Assembly (NCBI RefSeq): GCF_002195995.1
Contig: NZ_NHON01000060.1
Location: 1 to 38,280, forward strand
Reading direction: 5' to 3'
DNA: 38,280 nucleotides
DNA from: Inquilinus limosus
GTDB lineage: Bacteria; Pseudomonadota; Alphaproteobacteria; DSM-16000; Inquilinaceae
Shown piece by piece: positions 9,634-18,026 of this stretch; position 1 is the stretch's first letter, and each line of letters opens with the position of its first letter. The notes beneath the pieces are model-generated. The model saw only the letters and a list, made by a program, of their open reading frames with translations. It did not search any database and was not told the DNA's origin. The position numbers and the translations under genes are program-made.

Positions 9634-10172
9634 GGTCCTGGAGTCCCCTGACCTGGATCGTCCTGGTCGTCGGCGCGGTCGCGGTACCGGCCGCCGCGGT
9701 GGAGCGTGCCGCTGCGCGAGATTCGGCCCCGCCGGATCCCGCGGGCTCGCTGCCGGCCGTCGACTCCGAGCCGGCGCGCCTGGCCCCGCTGGAGACCCTG
9801 ACCGAGACCACGGGCCGGCCGCTCTTCGCCGCCACCCGGCGCCCACCGCCGCCCGAGCCTGTCGCCGAGCCGGCGCCCGCCCCGGTGCCGGACGCGATGC
9901 CCGAGCCGGTGGCGCCGCCGGTGGAGCGGACGGAGTTCGTGCTGGTCGGCATCGTGCAACGGGCGGAGGGGCCGTTCATCCTGCTGAAGCCGAAGGCCGG
10001 CGGCCCGGTGGTGATCGCCCACCAGGGCGACGACGCCGGCGGCTGGCATGTCGACGCCATCACCCCGACCGCGGTGCGCCTGACCAGCCCGGCCGGCGAC
10101 GCCAAGCATGTGCTGTTCGCCCCGCGGCCGAAGGCGGAGGAGGGCCAGATGGGATTGCCGAGCCCGTACTGA
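9630..10172 (+). CDS. gspC: Type II secretion GspC/GspN-like (XpsN-type) periplasmic connector
   Basis: 180 residues starting with GTG, overlapping the gspM stop by 4 bases. An N-terminal membrane segment (about 5-22) is followed by a long Pro/Ala-rich linker with RPLFAATRRPPPPEP and then a homology region (EFVLVGIVQRAEGPFILLKP) typical of GspC/PulC, which contacts the secretin. No PDZ domain is present. In Xps systems the equivalent gene is called xpsN, so the name gspN is equally defensible. It would bridge the inner-membrane platform to GspD. Confidence 0.78.
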   Translation: MRSWSPLTWIVLVVGAVAVPAAAVERAAARDSAPPDPAGSLPAVDSEPARLAPLETLTETTGRPLFAATRRPPPPEPVAEPAPAPVPDAMPEPVAPPVERTEFVLVGIVQRAEGPFILLKPKAGGPVVIAHQGDDAGGWHVDAITPTAVRLTSPAGDAKHVLFAPRPKAEEGQMGLPSPY

Positions 10173-10269
10173 CCGCCACGCCGCGATTGTCCCGCCGGCC
10201 GGCCGGAGCGATCATGCGGCACGGCCGGAGTGATTGGCCAAGGGGCGCCGCGACGCGGCGGGTGGGGGA

Positions 10270-11952
10270 ATGGATCAGGTCAGGTCCTTGGTCGACATCC
10301 TGGTCGAGCTCGGCAAGCTCGGGCCTGACGACGTCGCCAAGCTATCACGACTGGAGGGGGCGTCGTCCGAGCCGGTGGCGGTGCTGGTCTCGCGGCTGGG
10401 GCTGGTGTCCGGCCGGGACTACGCCCATGCCCTGTCGCTCCAGTACGGCCTGCCGCTCGCCGGGCGCGGCGACTTCCCGGACGAGCCGGTGCTGGCCGAC
10501 CAACTGCCGGTCCGCTTCCTGAAGGATTCCCGGGTGCTGCCGCTGGCCGAGGGCGCGGACGGCGTGGTCCTGGCCATGGCCGACCCCGGCGACGGCTTCG
10601 CCCTGCGGGCGGTGGCGATGGCGCTCGGCCGGCCGGTCACCCCGGTGGTCGTGGCCGAGGAGGATTTCGCCGATGTCTTCGCCCGCTGGTACGAGAGCGG
10701 CCGGTCCAGCGTCGAGCGGATCGCCGACGGCGCCGAGATCGAGGCCGATGCCGCCGCCGACCCCGATGTCGAGCAACTGAAGGACCTGGCGCAAGAGGCG
10801 CCGGTCATCCGGCTGGTCAACCAGATCATCGCCGACGCGATGCGGCTGCAGGCCTCCGACATCCATCTCGAGACCTATCGCGAGCAGCTCAAGCTGCGCT
10901 ACCGCATCCACGGCCTCTTGAAGGACATGAAGGCGCCGCCGGCGAAGCTGGGGCCGGCGCTGATCAGCCGGATCAAGATCCTGGCGCGGCTCGACATCGC
11001 CGAGCGCCGGCTGCCGCAGGACGGCCGCGCCCGCTTTACCGCCGGCGGCCAGAAGGTCGACATGCGCGTCGCCACCATGCCGACGATGCATGGCGAGGCC
11101 GTGGTCATCCGCCTGCTCGACACCAAGGGCATGGCGCTCGATCTCGGCGAGCTCGGCCTGGCCACGGCCGAGGAGGTCGCGATCCGCCGGCATCTGGCGC
11201 ATCCGCACGGCATCCTCCTGGTCACCGGCCCGACCGGCAGCGGCAAGACGACGACTCTCTACGCCGCGCTGCGCATCCTGAACCAGCCGAGCCGGAAGAT
11301 CCTCACGGTCGAGGACCCGATCGAATACCAGATCCCCGGCATCAACCAGACCAATGTCCAGCCGCAGATCGGGCTGGACTTCGCCCGGGTGCTGCGGTCC
11401 AGCCTGCGCCACGACCCGGACGTGATCATGGTCGGCGAGATCCGCGACGGCGAGACCGCGAACATCGCGGTCCATGCCGCCCTGACCGGCCATCTGGTGC
11501 TGTCGACCTTGCACACCAACAGTGCCACCGGGTCGATCAACCGGCTGCTGGACATGGGGGTCGACGGCTATCTGCTGACCTCGACCATCCGGGGCGTGAT
11601 CGGCCAGCGCCTGGTCCGTCAGCTCTGTGGCGCCTGCCGCAGCCCGTACCGCGCCTCGGCCGAGGAGCTGGGGCGGATGGGGCTGCCGGGCGACGCCGAG
11701 GCCACGCTGTCCCGGGCCGTCGGCTGCCCGGCCTGCGACGGCATCGGCTACACCAGCCGGATCGGCATCTTCGAGTTCTTCGAGCTGACCGACGAGATCC
11801 GCGAGGCGCTGCACCACCGGATCTCGACCGCCGAGCTGACCCGCATCGCGGCGGCCGCCGGCATGCGCACGATGTTCCAGGACGGCATCGCCCGGGCCTT
11901 GTCCGGCCAGACGACGCTGGAGGAAGTGCGCCGCGTGACGGAGGAGGGATAG
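10270..11952 (+). CDS. gspE: Type II secretion ATPase GspE
   Basis: 560-residue cytoplasmic ATPase that powers pseudopilus assembly. An N-terminal GspE/MshEN domain is followed by the ATPase core: Walker A GPTGSGKTTTLY near residue 320, an Asp box (EDPIEYQIPGINQ), Walker B VIMVGEIRDGET near 386, and a His box (TGHLVLSTLHTN). A four-Cys zinc site is made of CGAC (about 453) and CPAC (about 487), a hallmark of GspE. The ATG at 10270 is chosen for its match to family N-termini (MDQVRSLVDILVELGKLG). It sits very close to a G-rich stretch, and a TTG at 10234 is the alternative. A 97-base gap separates it from the previous gene; gspF follows after 3 bases. Confidence 0.96.
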   Translation: MDQVRSLVDILVELGKLGPDDVAKLSRLEGASSEPVAVLVSRLGLVSGRDYAHALSLQYGLPLAGRGDFPDEPVLADQLPVRFLKDSRVLPLAEGADGVVLAMADPGDGFALRAVAMALGRPVTPVVVAEEDFADVFARWYESGRSSVERIADGAEIEADAAADPDVEQLKDLAQEAPVIRLVNQIIADAMRLQASDIHLETYREQLKLRYRIHGLLKDMKAPPAKLGPALISRIKILARLDIAERRLPQDGRARFTAGGQKVDMRVATMPTMHGEAVVIRLLDTKGMALDLGELGLATAEEVAIRRHLAHPHGILLVTGPTGSGKTTTLYAALRILNQPSRKILTVEDPIEYQIPGINQTNVQPQIGLDFARVLRSSLRHDPDVIMVGEIRDGETANIAVHAALTGHLVLSTLHTNSATGSINRLLDMGVDGYLLTSTIRGVIGQRLVRQLCGACRSPYRASAEELGRMGLPGDAEATLSRAVGCPACDGIGYTSRIGIFEFFELTDEIREALHHRISTAELTRIAAAAGMRTMFQDGIARALSGQTTLEEVRRVTEEG

Positions 11953-11955
11953 GCG

Positions 11956-13191
11956 ATGCCCCTCTTTGCCTTCAAGGCCGCCGACGACGCCGGCAATCTG
12001 GTCGAGGGCCAGCTCGAGGCCGCGGACGAGGCGGCGGTGATCCTGCACCTGCAGCAGCTCGGCCAGTTCCCGCTTGAGGCCACCCCGGTCCGGGGCGCCC
12101 GGCCGCGGGCCAAACGCCTGTTCGGCCGGGTCCGGCCGAAGGAGGTGACCACCTTCATCCGCCAGCTCGCCATCCTGCTCACAGCCGGCCAGCCGCTGGA
12201 GCGGGCCTTGGTGACGATGGCAGGTACCGGGGGGGCCGGCAGCGCGGGCGCGCCCGGCCGGCGCGGCGGCACGATCGGCCGGCTGGCGCAGCCGATCCTG
12301 GACAGCGTCCGCGCCGGCCACAGCCTCAGCGCCGCCCTCGACTCCTGTGGCCCGGTGTTTCCCCGGATCGCCATCAACATGGTCCGGGCCGGCGAGACGT
12401 CCGGCACGCTGGCCGTGGTGCTGGACCGGCTGGCCGAGCTGCGCGAGCGGTCGGACAAGATCCGAGACACGGTCACCTCGGCGATGCTGTATCCAGTATT
12501 GCTGGTGCTGGTGGCGATCGGCTCGATCGCCCTGCTGCTGACCTATGTCGTGCCGCAGTTCGAGACCGTGTTCCGCGATGCCGGGGCAGAGCTGCCGGTA
12601 CCGACCGCCATCGTCGTCGCGCTCGGCCGCTTCCTGCAGGGCTGGGGCTGGCTGATCCTGCTGGCCGCGGTCGCCGGCGTGCTGCTGCTGCGCCAGGCCT
12701 TGGCGCTGCCCGGCCCCCGCCTGGCCTGGGACCGGGCGCTGCTGCGGCTGCCGGTCGTGGCGCCGCTGCTGCGCACGCTGGTGACGGCGCGGTTCTGCCG
12801 GACGTTGGCGACGCTGGCCGGCAACGGCGTCGACCTGCCGAACGCACTGGTCCTGTCGCGCGACGTGGTGCCGAACCGCGCGGTGGCGGAAGCGCTCGAC
12901 ACCGTGGTCACCGGCGTGCGGCAGGGCAGGGGGCTGTCGCTGCCGCTGGCCGAGACCCGGCTGTTTCCGGAGTTCGCGGTACAGATGCTGACGGTGGGCG
13001 AGGAGACCGGGCGGATCGACCTGACCGCCGGTCACGTTGCGGACGCCTACGAGCAGGAGCTGGAATCGTCGGTCAAGCGGCTGGTCGGCCTCTTGGAGCC
13101 GATCCTGATCATCGTCCTGGGCCTTGCCGTCGGCGGGATCGTCATGTCGATCCTGATGGCGATCCTCAGCATCAACGACCTGGCTGTGTGA
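11956..13191 (+). CDS. gspF: Type II secretion inner-membrane platform protein GspF
   Basis: 411 residues, the usual GspF length. Two T2SSF repeats are seen: the first around residues 60-180 (VTTFIRQLAILLTAGQPLERAL) and the second around 265-390 (ARFCRTLATLAGNGVDLPNAL). Hydrophobic segments lie near 175-195, 225-245 and 375-405. A strong ribosome binding site GAGGAGGG (11941-11948) precedes the ATG by 7 bases. It is the polytopic core to which GspE, GspL and GspM bind. Its stop overlaps the GTG of gspK (GTGA). Confidence 0.95.
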   Translation: MPLFAFKAADDAGNLVEGQLEAADEAAVILHLQQLGQFPLEATPVRGARPRAKRLFGRVRPKEVTTFIRQLAILLTAGQPLERALVTMAGTGGAGSAGAPGRRGGTIGRLAQPILDSVRAGHSLSAALDSCGPVFPRIAINMVRAGETSGTLAVVLDRLAELRERSDKIRDTVTSAMLYPVLLVLVAIGSIALLLTYVVPQFETVFRDAGAELPVPTAIVVALGRFLQGWGWLILLAAVAGVLLLRQALALPGPRLAWDRALLRLPVVAPLLRTLVTARFCRTLATLAGNGVDLPNALVLSRDVVPNRAVAEALDTVVTGVRQGRGLSLPLAETRLFPEFAVQMLTVGEETGRIDLTAGHVADAYEQELESSVKRLVGLLEPILIIVLGLAVGGIVMSILMAILSINDLAV

Positions 13192-14060
13192 CCGGCATGC
13201 GCGATGCGCCGGGCCCGTCCCGTGACCCGGCCGATGGCCGCCACCGTGGCCAGCGCGGCTTTGTGTTGATCCTGGTGCTGGTGATCGTCGGCGTCATCGC
13301 CGCCGCGGCGCTGATGCTGCTCGAGCGCAGCCGCGGTGGGGTCGGCGCGACCGCCGACCTGGTCGAGGTGACGAAGGCCCGCGGCCTCGCCGATGCCGGA
13401 ATCGCCCGGCTCGTCCAGGCGCTGCGGGTCGAGGACGACCCGCTGCTGAAGGCCGTCACCGCCTCGCCGTTGCCCGTGCCCTGGCGCTTCGCCGGCGCGG
13501 AGATCCGCCTGTCCTTCCTGCGCGAGAGCGGCAAGGCCGACCTCAACGCCGGGTCGCTGGAGCTGATCCAGACCCTGCTCGACAGCCTGCCGGCCGAGCC
13601 GGGCCTGCGCCAACAGGCGCTGCAGCAGGTCGAGGCGGCGCAGCGGCAGCCGGCCCCGCTGCCGAGCGTGCTGGCGCTGCTGCCGCCCTGCCAGCGGCTG
13701 ACGCCCGTGGCGCGGCTGTTCGAGGACCGGTTCACGGTGCTGACCGGCAGCCGCGGCATCTCGGCCGCCGGCCTCGCGGACGAGCAGCTGCGCCGGATCC
13801 CGGGGCTGACCGGCGCGGATATCGAGCTGCTGCGGACCCGTCCCGCATCGTCATCATCCACCGATCCGCAGCTCGCCCATTTGCAGCGGTTCCTGGCGGA
13901 TGAGGAGCCGGTCTACCGGCTGCGGGCCGAGGCCGCCACGCCCCGCGGCGCGCGCATCGTGCGGGAGGCCGTGATCCTGCTGTCGGCAAGGACGCCCACG
14001 ATCCGGATCCTGTCGCAACGCGACCTCGGCGAGCCGGCGGCGATCACCTGCGGCGGGTGA
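13188..14060 (+). CDS. gspK: Type II secretion minor pseudopilin GspK
   Basis: 290 residues. A short basic leader ends at Gly24 and is followed by FVLILVLVIVGVIAAAAL, a prepilin-peptidase cleavage region. Position +5 of the mature protein is Leu instead of the usual Glu, which is normal for GspK, the tip pseudopilin. The rest is a large periplasmic domain (ESGKADLNAGSLELIQTLL), as in GspK. The GTG start overlaps gspF by 4 bases; an ATG at 13197 is also possible. This is the last gene of the plus-strand operon and ends 1 base from the stop of the convergent gspJ. Confidence 0.92.
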   Translation: MTGMRDAPGPSRDPADGRHRGQRGFVLILVLVIVGVIAAAALMLLERSRGGVGATADLVEVTKARGLADAGIARLVQALRVEDDPLLKAVTASPLPVPWRFAGAEIRLSFLRESGKADLNAGSLELIQTLLDSLPAEPGLRQQALQQVEAAQRQPAPLPSVLALLPPCQRLTPVARLFEDRFTVLTGSRGISAAGLADEQLRRIPGLTGADIELLRTRPASSSSTDPQLAHLQRFLADEEPVYRLRAEAATPRGARIVREAVILLSARTPTIRILSQRDLGEPAAITCGG

Positions 14061-14061
14061 G

Positions 14062-14682
14062 CTATTTCGGCCGGCACGCCGGCTCCTGCGGCAGCAGCAG
14101 GCAGGCCTCCGGCAGCCGGGCGCGGGTGCGGGCGATCAGGTCGATCGGGGAGCCGATCTCCGGGGCATCGACGCGCAGCAGCACCGCCGCTGGCAACGCC
14201 CAGGGGCGGGCCCAGTCGGACCGCCAGCCGCCATTGCCGCCAGCGGCGAAATAGGACAGGCGGATCGAGCGGGCGCCGTCCAGCACCGTCTCCTCACGGG
14301 CTGCTCCCGTGGCGGGATCGGTCCAGGACAGGCGCAGCGCGGCCCGGCCGCCCGACTGTACCACCCGCAGTGTCAACGGAACCGGCCGGTCGAGGACCAG
14401 GATCGGCGGCCCCCAGGAGAGCAGGGTCAGCCGGCCCGCATCGGCTGGGTCGGCGCTGTCATCGGCCGAGAGGTCCGGCACCGCGCCCTCGGCCAGCGCG
14501 CGCAGCAGCCGGCCGGCCGCGGCGACGCCGTCGCGCAACTCCTCTGCTCGCCGTGACTGCTGGTCGAAGCGCGCGAATAGGTTCGGCAAGCCGACCGCGG
14601 CGGCCGCGACGAGCCCGGCCAGCACCAGCGCCACCAGCACCTCGACCAAGGTGAAGCCTCGTTCAGAGCCCCGCCCGGTCAT
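14062..14682 (-). CDS. gspJ: Type II secretion minor pseudopilin GspJ
   Basis: 206 residues. The leader ends RG before FTLVEVLVALVLAGLVAAAA, a type IV prepilin N-terminus with Glu at +5. The C-terminal part has the GspJ pattern (LRLSWTDPATGAAREETVLDG). Its ATG overlaps the gspI stop (ATGA), so translation is probably coupled. It is the last gene of gspD-H-I-J and converges on gspK, with no terminator between the two stops. Confidence 0.9.
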   Translation of the reverse strand: MTGRGSERGFTLVEVLVALVLAGLVAAAAVGLPNLFARFDQQSRRAEELRDGVAAAGRLLRALAEGAVPDLSADDSADPADAGRLTLLSWGPPILVLDRPVPLTLRVVQSGGRAALRLSWTDPATGAAREETVLDGARSIRLSYFAAGGNGGWRSDWARPWALPAAVLLRVDAPEIGSPIDLIARTRARLPEACLLLPQEPACRPK

Positions 14683-15068
14683 GGCGGCAGCCCGCCAGCG
14701 CGGAGAGTGACGAGCTGGACCGCGGGGCCGCGTCTCGGCGCCACCCGCACTGTGACCGACAGCAGCCCGGGCTGGCCGGGTCCTTCCGGCAGCCCCTCCT
14801 CGCGCCAGGGAGCGATGGCGAGCGACCAGGCGCTGCCGTCGCTCAGCCGCCCCGACACGCTGCGCGGCGTCAGCGACAGATCCAGTCCGACCCGCTCCAG
14901 GATCGCTTCGGCGGCCAAGCCCGCCCGCAGCTGCGTGGCGGCGCGGGAGTCACGGTCACGGCTGGACACCAGCAATGCCAGCGATGTGGCGGTGATACTC
15001 CCGAGCACTGCCAGGGCCACCAGCACCTCGACCAGCGTGAAGCCGGCCTGGCGGCGCGGCCTGGTCAG
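14679..15068 (-). CDS. gspI: Type II secretion minor pseudopilin GspI, apparent CTG start
   Basis: 129 residues if translation starts at the CTG at 15068. The protein begins TRPRRQAG and continues FTLVEVLVALAVLGSIT, a prepilin signal with Glu at +5. Between the prepilin motif and the gspH stop there is no ATG, GTG or TTG in this frame. The CTG overlaps the gspH stop (CTGA) and has AGGAG 8 bases upstream, so it is the best-placed start. Longer frames upstream lie wholly inside gspH and look like shadow translation. The body (AEAILERVGLDLSL) fits GspI. Like its neighbours it overlaps the next gene by 4 bases. Confidence 0.85.
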   Translation of the reverse strand: MTRPRRQAGFTLVEVLVALAVLGSITATSLALLVSSRDRDSRAATQLRAGLAAEAILERVGLDLSLTPRSVSGRLSDGSAWSLAIAPWREEGLPEGPGQPGLLSVTVRVAPRRGPAVQLVTLRAGGLPP

Positions 15069-15547
15069 GGTGAGGTCTCCTGGCGGACGGCGCCGGTCAG
15101 CCAGGCCACGCGCAGGGTCAGGCGCCGCTCGCCGCGGCTGAGGGTCAGGAACCCGCCGCTGCTCGAGCCATCGCCGAGGAACAGAAGGGCAGGGGTATCG
15201 CCGTCCGGCTCTATCGCGGCCCCGGTGAGCGTCAGGTCCAGTCCGGCCGGCACGGCTTGCCAGCGACCCAGCACCGGGATGCCAATGCGGCGATCCTCGG
15301 GATCGAAGCGGACCAGCACCGGGACCTGCCGCCGCAGGGCGGTGTCGCGCGCCTGCGCCAGCAGCCGTTCCAGTCCGGCCCCGGCTTCGCGCAAGGCCGA
15401 CCGGGCGCGCCATTCGGGAACAGCCAGGCCGACCACCCCTGTCGCTGCGGCCAGGATCACCAGCACGATCAGCATCTCGATCAGAGTGAAGCCGGCCACC
15501 GCAGCCGAGGGGCGACGTCGTCGCGCAGCGCCTTGGCCCGCCCGCAT
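15065..15547 (-). CDS. gspH: Type II secretion minor pseudopilin GspH
   Basis: 160 residues. A basic leader (GAARRRRPSAAVAG) precedes FTLIEMLIVLVILAAATG, with Glu at +5. The following ALREAGAGLERLLAQARDTA and VPVLVRFD are typical of GspH rather than the major pseudopilin GspG. It starts 4 bases after the gspD stop. Because no GspG is visible nearby, a structural check would be worthwhile, but the length and the region after the helix favour GspH. Confidence 0.88.
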   Translation of the reverse strand: MRAGQGAARRRRPSAAVAGFTLIEMLIVLVILAAATGVVGLAVPEWRARSALREAGAGLERLLAQARDTALRRQVPVLVRFDPEDRRIGIPVLGRWQAVPAGLDLTLTGAAIEPDGDTPALLFLGDGSSSGGFLTLSRGERRLTLRVAWLTGAVRQETSP

Positions 15548-15551
15548 GAGG

Positions 15552-17756
15552 CTACTTCTTCGGTGGCGGAGCTCCGAAGAGCTGCATCCGCCCCCGGAAC
15601 TCTTCGGCGATGGCCTTCGCGTCGACGGCGTTCCGGATCACCTTCGGCGTGATCAGGATCACGAGCTCGGTCCGCTGGTCAGTGTTGTTCACGCCGCTGA
15701 ACAGGTTGCCGACCAGGGGGATGTCGCGCAGCACGGGAACGCCCGATTTGCCGACGCTCTGCCGGTCGGAGATGAGGCCGCCGAGAATGACGGTCTGGCC
15801 GCTCGCCACCGATACTGATGTCCCGACCTCACGCTGCGCGATGGTCGGGTTGATCGCATCGGGCGCGCCCTCCACGACATTGCTGACCTCCTGCCGGATG
15901 TCGAGATCGACCTGGCCATCGGGGTTGATGCGGGGTGTCACCTGGAGGATCACGCCGGTGTCGCGATATTCGACATTGTTGACGATCGGCGCGTCCGGGT
16001 TCTCGGTGGCTTGCTGCTGGCGCGTCACAACGGGAACCTGGTCGCCGACCTTCAACTGCGCGGTCTGGTTGTCCAGCACTGCCAGCGATGGCGACGACAC
16101 CACCCGGACATTGGTGATGCTGGCCAGCGCATCGAGGATGACCCGGAAATTGCCGCTGCTGATGATGAAGTTGAAGCCTGGGACCGCCGGGTTCACCCCG
16201 AAGCTGTTGTTTTGGGTGAAGACACCCGAGAAATTGCCGCTCTCCAGCCAGAAATGCACCCCGTAGCGAAGCTGGTCGGTCAGGGTGACCTCGGCGATCG
16301 TCGCCTCGATCAGCACCTGGTACCGCGGCGTGTCCATCAGCCGGATGGCGGCCTCGATCTTCCGCCAGGCCTCGGGCGTCGCCATCACCATCAGCGAGTT
16401 CCGCTCCTTGTTGGCGACGATCTGGGCGCCGTCGAAAGGATCCGGCCCGCGTCCAGCCGCCCCTCCTGAAGTGCCGGGCCCGACCATGCTGTTCAGGTCG
16501 TCCGACAGCAGCCCGAGTTTCTCGCCGGCGGACATGACGCCGGAAGCCTCCATCCCGCCGCCATCGGCTCGCGACGGGATCGAGGAGGCTCCGCTTGTCG
16601 AGGCGGTCTGGATCTGCATGGACGGGGCGACGGGGCTGCTGTCGCCACCAGACGTCGCACCACCGCGCCCCCGACCCATGAACTGGCCCATGATGGCGGC
16701 CAGATTCTCGGCAGTGCCGTTCTCGACGCGATAGACGTAGAGCTGCACACCCTGTTTGTCGCCTTGATCCAACCGGTTGATCCAGGCTTCAGCCTGGCGA
16801 AGCCGGACGGCTTGGCGAGCAACAACCATGACGGCGTTGAGCCGCCGGACCGGGATGAAGTCGATCCCGCCCTGCATCGGTGTGCCGTCCGTGCCCAGCT
16901 TGAAGACGGACCGGAGCTCCTGGATCATCGAGGCGGGATCGGAGCGGCGGAGCGGAAACAGCCCCGCGGACACGCCGCGCATGGCATCGACATCGAAGGC
17001 CGCGATCATCTCGGCTATCGCGGCCCGATCGCTGCTGGGACCGGACACCACGACCAGGTTCCGGTTCGGATCGGAGCGGACCATGTTGCTGTTCGCCACC
17101 GGACTTACGAGTGGCACGACCGTCGCGGCCTGGACAAAGCGCAGCGGGATCACCGACACGCCGTACCCGGCGGGCAGTGGCGTTGGATCCGACCCCAACT
17201 GCACCATCACCCGGCCGCCGGCCGCCTCGCCTGCCGGCACGATCCGGTAGCTGGCGCCATCGGCGACCATGGCGGCGCCGTTCATGCGCAGCACGGTCTC
17301 GACCGTGGCGAGGAGAGCCTGCCGGCTGAGCGGAGCGCTGCTCGAGACTGTCGCCGTCCCCTGCACCTTCGGATCGACGGCGTAGGAGACCCTGAGCGTG
17401 TCGGACAGGACTGCCTTCAGGAAGTCCCGGATGTCCGCGTTATCGAAATTGATCTGCGCACCGTCGCCGACGGGAGTGATAGGCGCGCCAGCACCGGAAC
17501 CTAGGGAAGGACTGCCATCGGCGCCGAAGTACAGCTGCGGGGCCCGAAGATTGGTAGGAGTTCCCGAAACGGCAACGGATCCGGTCGGCTGTCGCGCGAG
17601 CTTTGATGGAACGCTGAAATCCGCTGAGGCCAATGGATTGATGGCCGGATAGGACGGCCTATCCGACTTCTGGCATCCGCCGACAGCCAGTATCGCGGCC
17701 ACAGCAACAGCCAAGCGTGCGCCCCGCAACCAGCGGGCATTCCCCACGCGGTACAT
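15552..17756 (-). CDS. gspD: Type II secretion outer-membrane secretin GspD, predicted lipoprotein
   Basis: 734 residues. The signal peptide ends in a lipobox (LAVGGC, Cys28), so the secretin would carry its own lipid anchor, as described for HxcQ and XpsD, and may not need a separate pilotin. N0 domain at about residues 90-170 (NFDNADIRDFLKAVLSDTL), N1-N3 repeats (VIPLRFVQAATVVPLVSPV and similar), and a Gly/Ser-rich insert at about 360-450 inside N3. The secretin core has VPVLRDIPLVGNLFSG and ends LVILITPKVIRN. It is the first gene of the minus-strand operon gspD-H-I-J. The dyads at 17779-17800 and 17939-17962 lie in its promoter region. Confidence 0.96.
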   Translation of the reverse strand: MYRVGNARWLRGARLAVAVAAILAVGGCQKSDRPSYPAINPLASADFSVPSKLARQPTGSVAVSGTPTNLRAPQLYFGADGSPSLGSGAGAPITPVGDGAQINFDNADIRDFLKAVLSDTLRVSYAVDPKVQGTATVSSSAPLSRQALLATVETVLRMNGAAMVADGASYRIVPAGEAAGGRVMVQLGSDPTPLPAGYGVSVIPLRFVQAATVVPLVSPVANSNMVRSDPNRNLVVVSGPSSDRAAIAEMIAAFDVDAMRGVSAGLFPLRRSDPASMIQELRSVFKLGTDGTPMQGGIDFIPVRRLNAVMVVARQAVRLRQAEAWINRLDQGDKQGVQLYVYRVENGTAENLAAIMGQFMGRGRGGATSGGDSSPVAPSMQIQTASTSGASSIPSRADGGGMEASGVMSAGEKLGLLSDDLNSMVGPGTSGGAAGRGPDPFDGAQIVANKERNSLMVMATPEAWRKIEAAIRLMDTPRYQVLIEATIAEVTLTDQLRYGVHFWLESGNFSGVFTQNNSFGVNPAVPGFNFIISSGNFRVILDALASITNVRVVSSPSLAVLDNQTAQLKVGDQVPVVTRQQQATENPDAPIVNNVEYRDTGVILQVTPRINPDGQVDLDIRQEVSNVVEGAPDAINPTIAQREVGTSVSVASGQTVILGGLISDRQSVGKSGVPVLRDIPLVGNLFSGVNNTDQRTELVILITPKVIRNAVDAKAIAEEFRGRMQLFGAPPPKK

Positions 17757-17778
17757 CTGATGAACCGTCCCCCACCCG

Positions 17779-17800
17779 TCCGAATTTGTGCCTATTCGGA
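17779..17800. promoter_or_regulatory. Inverted repeat TCCGAAT-N8-ATTCGGA upstream of gspD
   Basis: Perfect 7-base arms (17779-17785 and 17794-17800) around an 8-base spacer, 22 bases before the gspD start. The position suits an operator or a leader hairpin close to the ribosome binding site. No similar sequence was seen upstream of the toxin gene. Confidence 0.45.
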
Positions 17801-17938
17801 TCCACTTTCACCATGACGGGCGGCGATGCCGCTGGCAAGTGGCGGTCTGTCGGCTGGGCAGCGATCGATTGCCTTTGGCCGGCATCCTGCCCGCATCGAC
17901 CTGGCGCTTGTACAAACTCGGCAACCTGTTGGAATCAC

Positions 17939-17962
17939 GTGCGATAGGGACAGTTATCGCAC
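17939..17962. promoter_or_regulatory. Palindrome GTGCGATA-N8-TATCGCAC, copy B
   Basis: Perfect 8-base arms (17939-17946 and 17955-17962) around GGGACAGT, 182 bases before the gspD start. The core matches copy A at 331-358 upstream of the toxin gene. The sequence is a plausible dimer-binding site. Both copies have the same orientation on the plus strand, so they also form a direct repeat around the whole locus. Confidence 0.55.
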
Positions 17963-17972
17963 ATCGAGGATC

Positions 17973-18000
17973 GGTCCGATGGTCCGATGGTCCGATGGTC
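17973..18000. repeat. Short tandem repeat, 3.5 copies of GGTCCGAT
   Basis: GGTCCGAT occurs at 17973, 17981 and 17989, followed by a partial GGTC at 17997. It begins 10 bases after palindrome B. An 8-base unit of this kind could vary in number by slippage, but no gene reads through it. Confidence 0.8.
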
Positions 18001-18026
18001 GTGCTTCGGCGTGCGAGGGCGTAGTT

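Noticed and set aside
10345-13035. Minus-strand frame of 896 codons opposite gspE and gspF
   Set aside because: Gln/His/Arg-rich shadow of two genes with clear motifs on the other strand.
17973-18000. CRISPR-like array
   Set aside because: The 8-base units are contiguous, with no spacers, and far too short.
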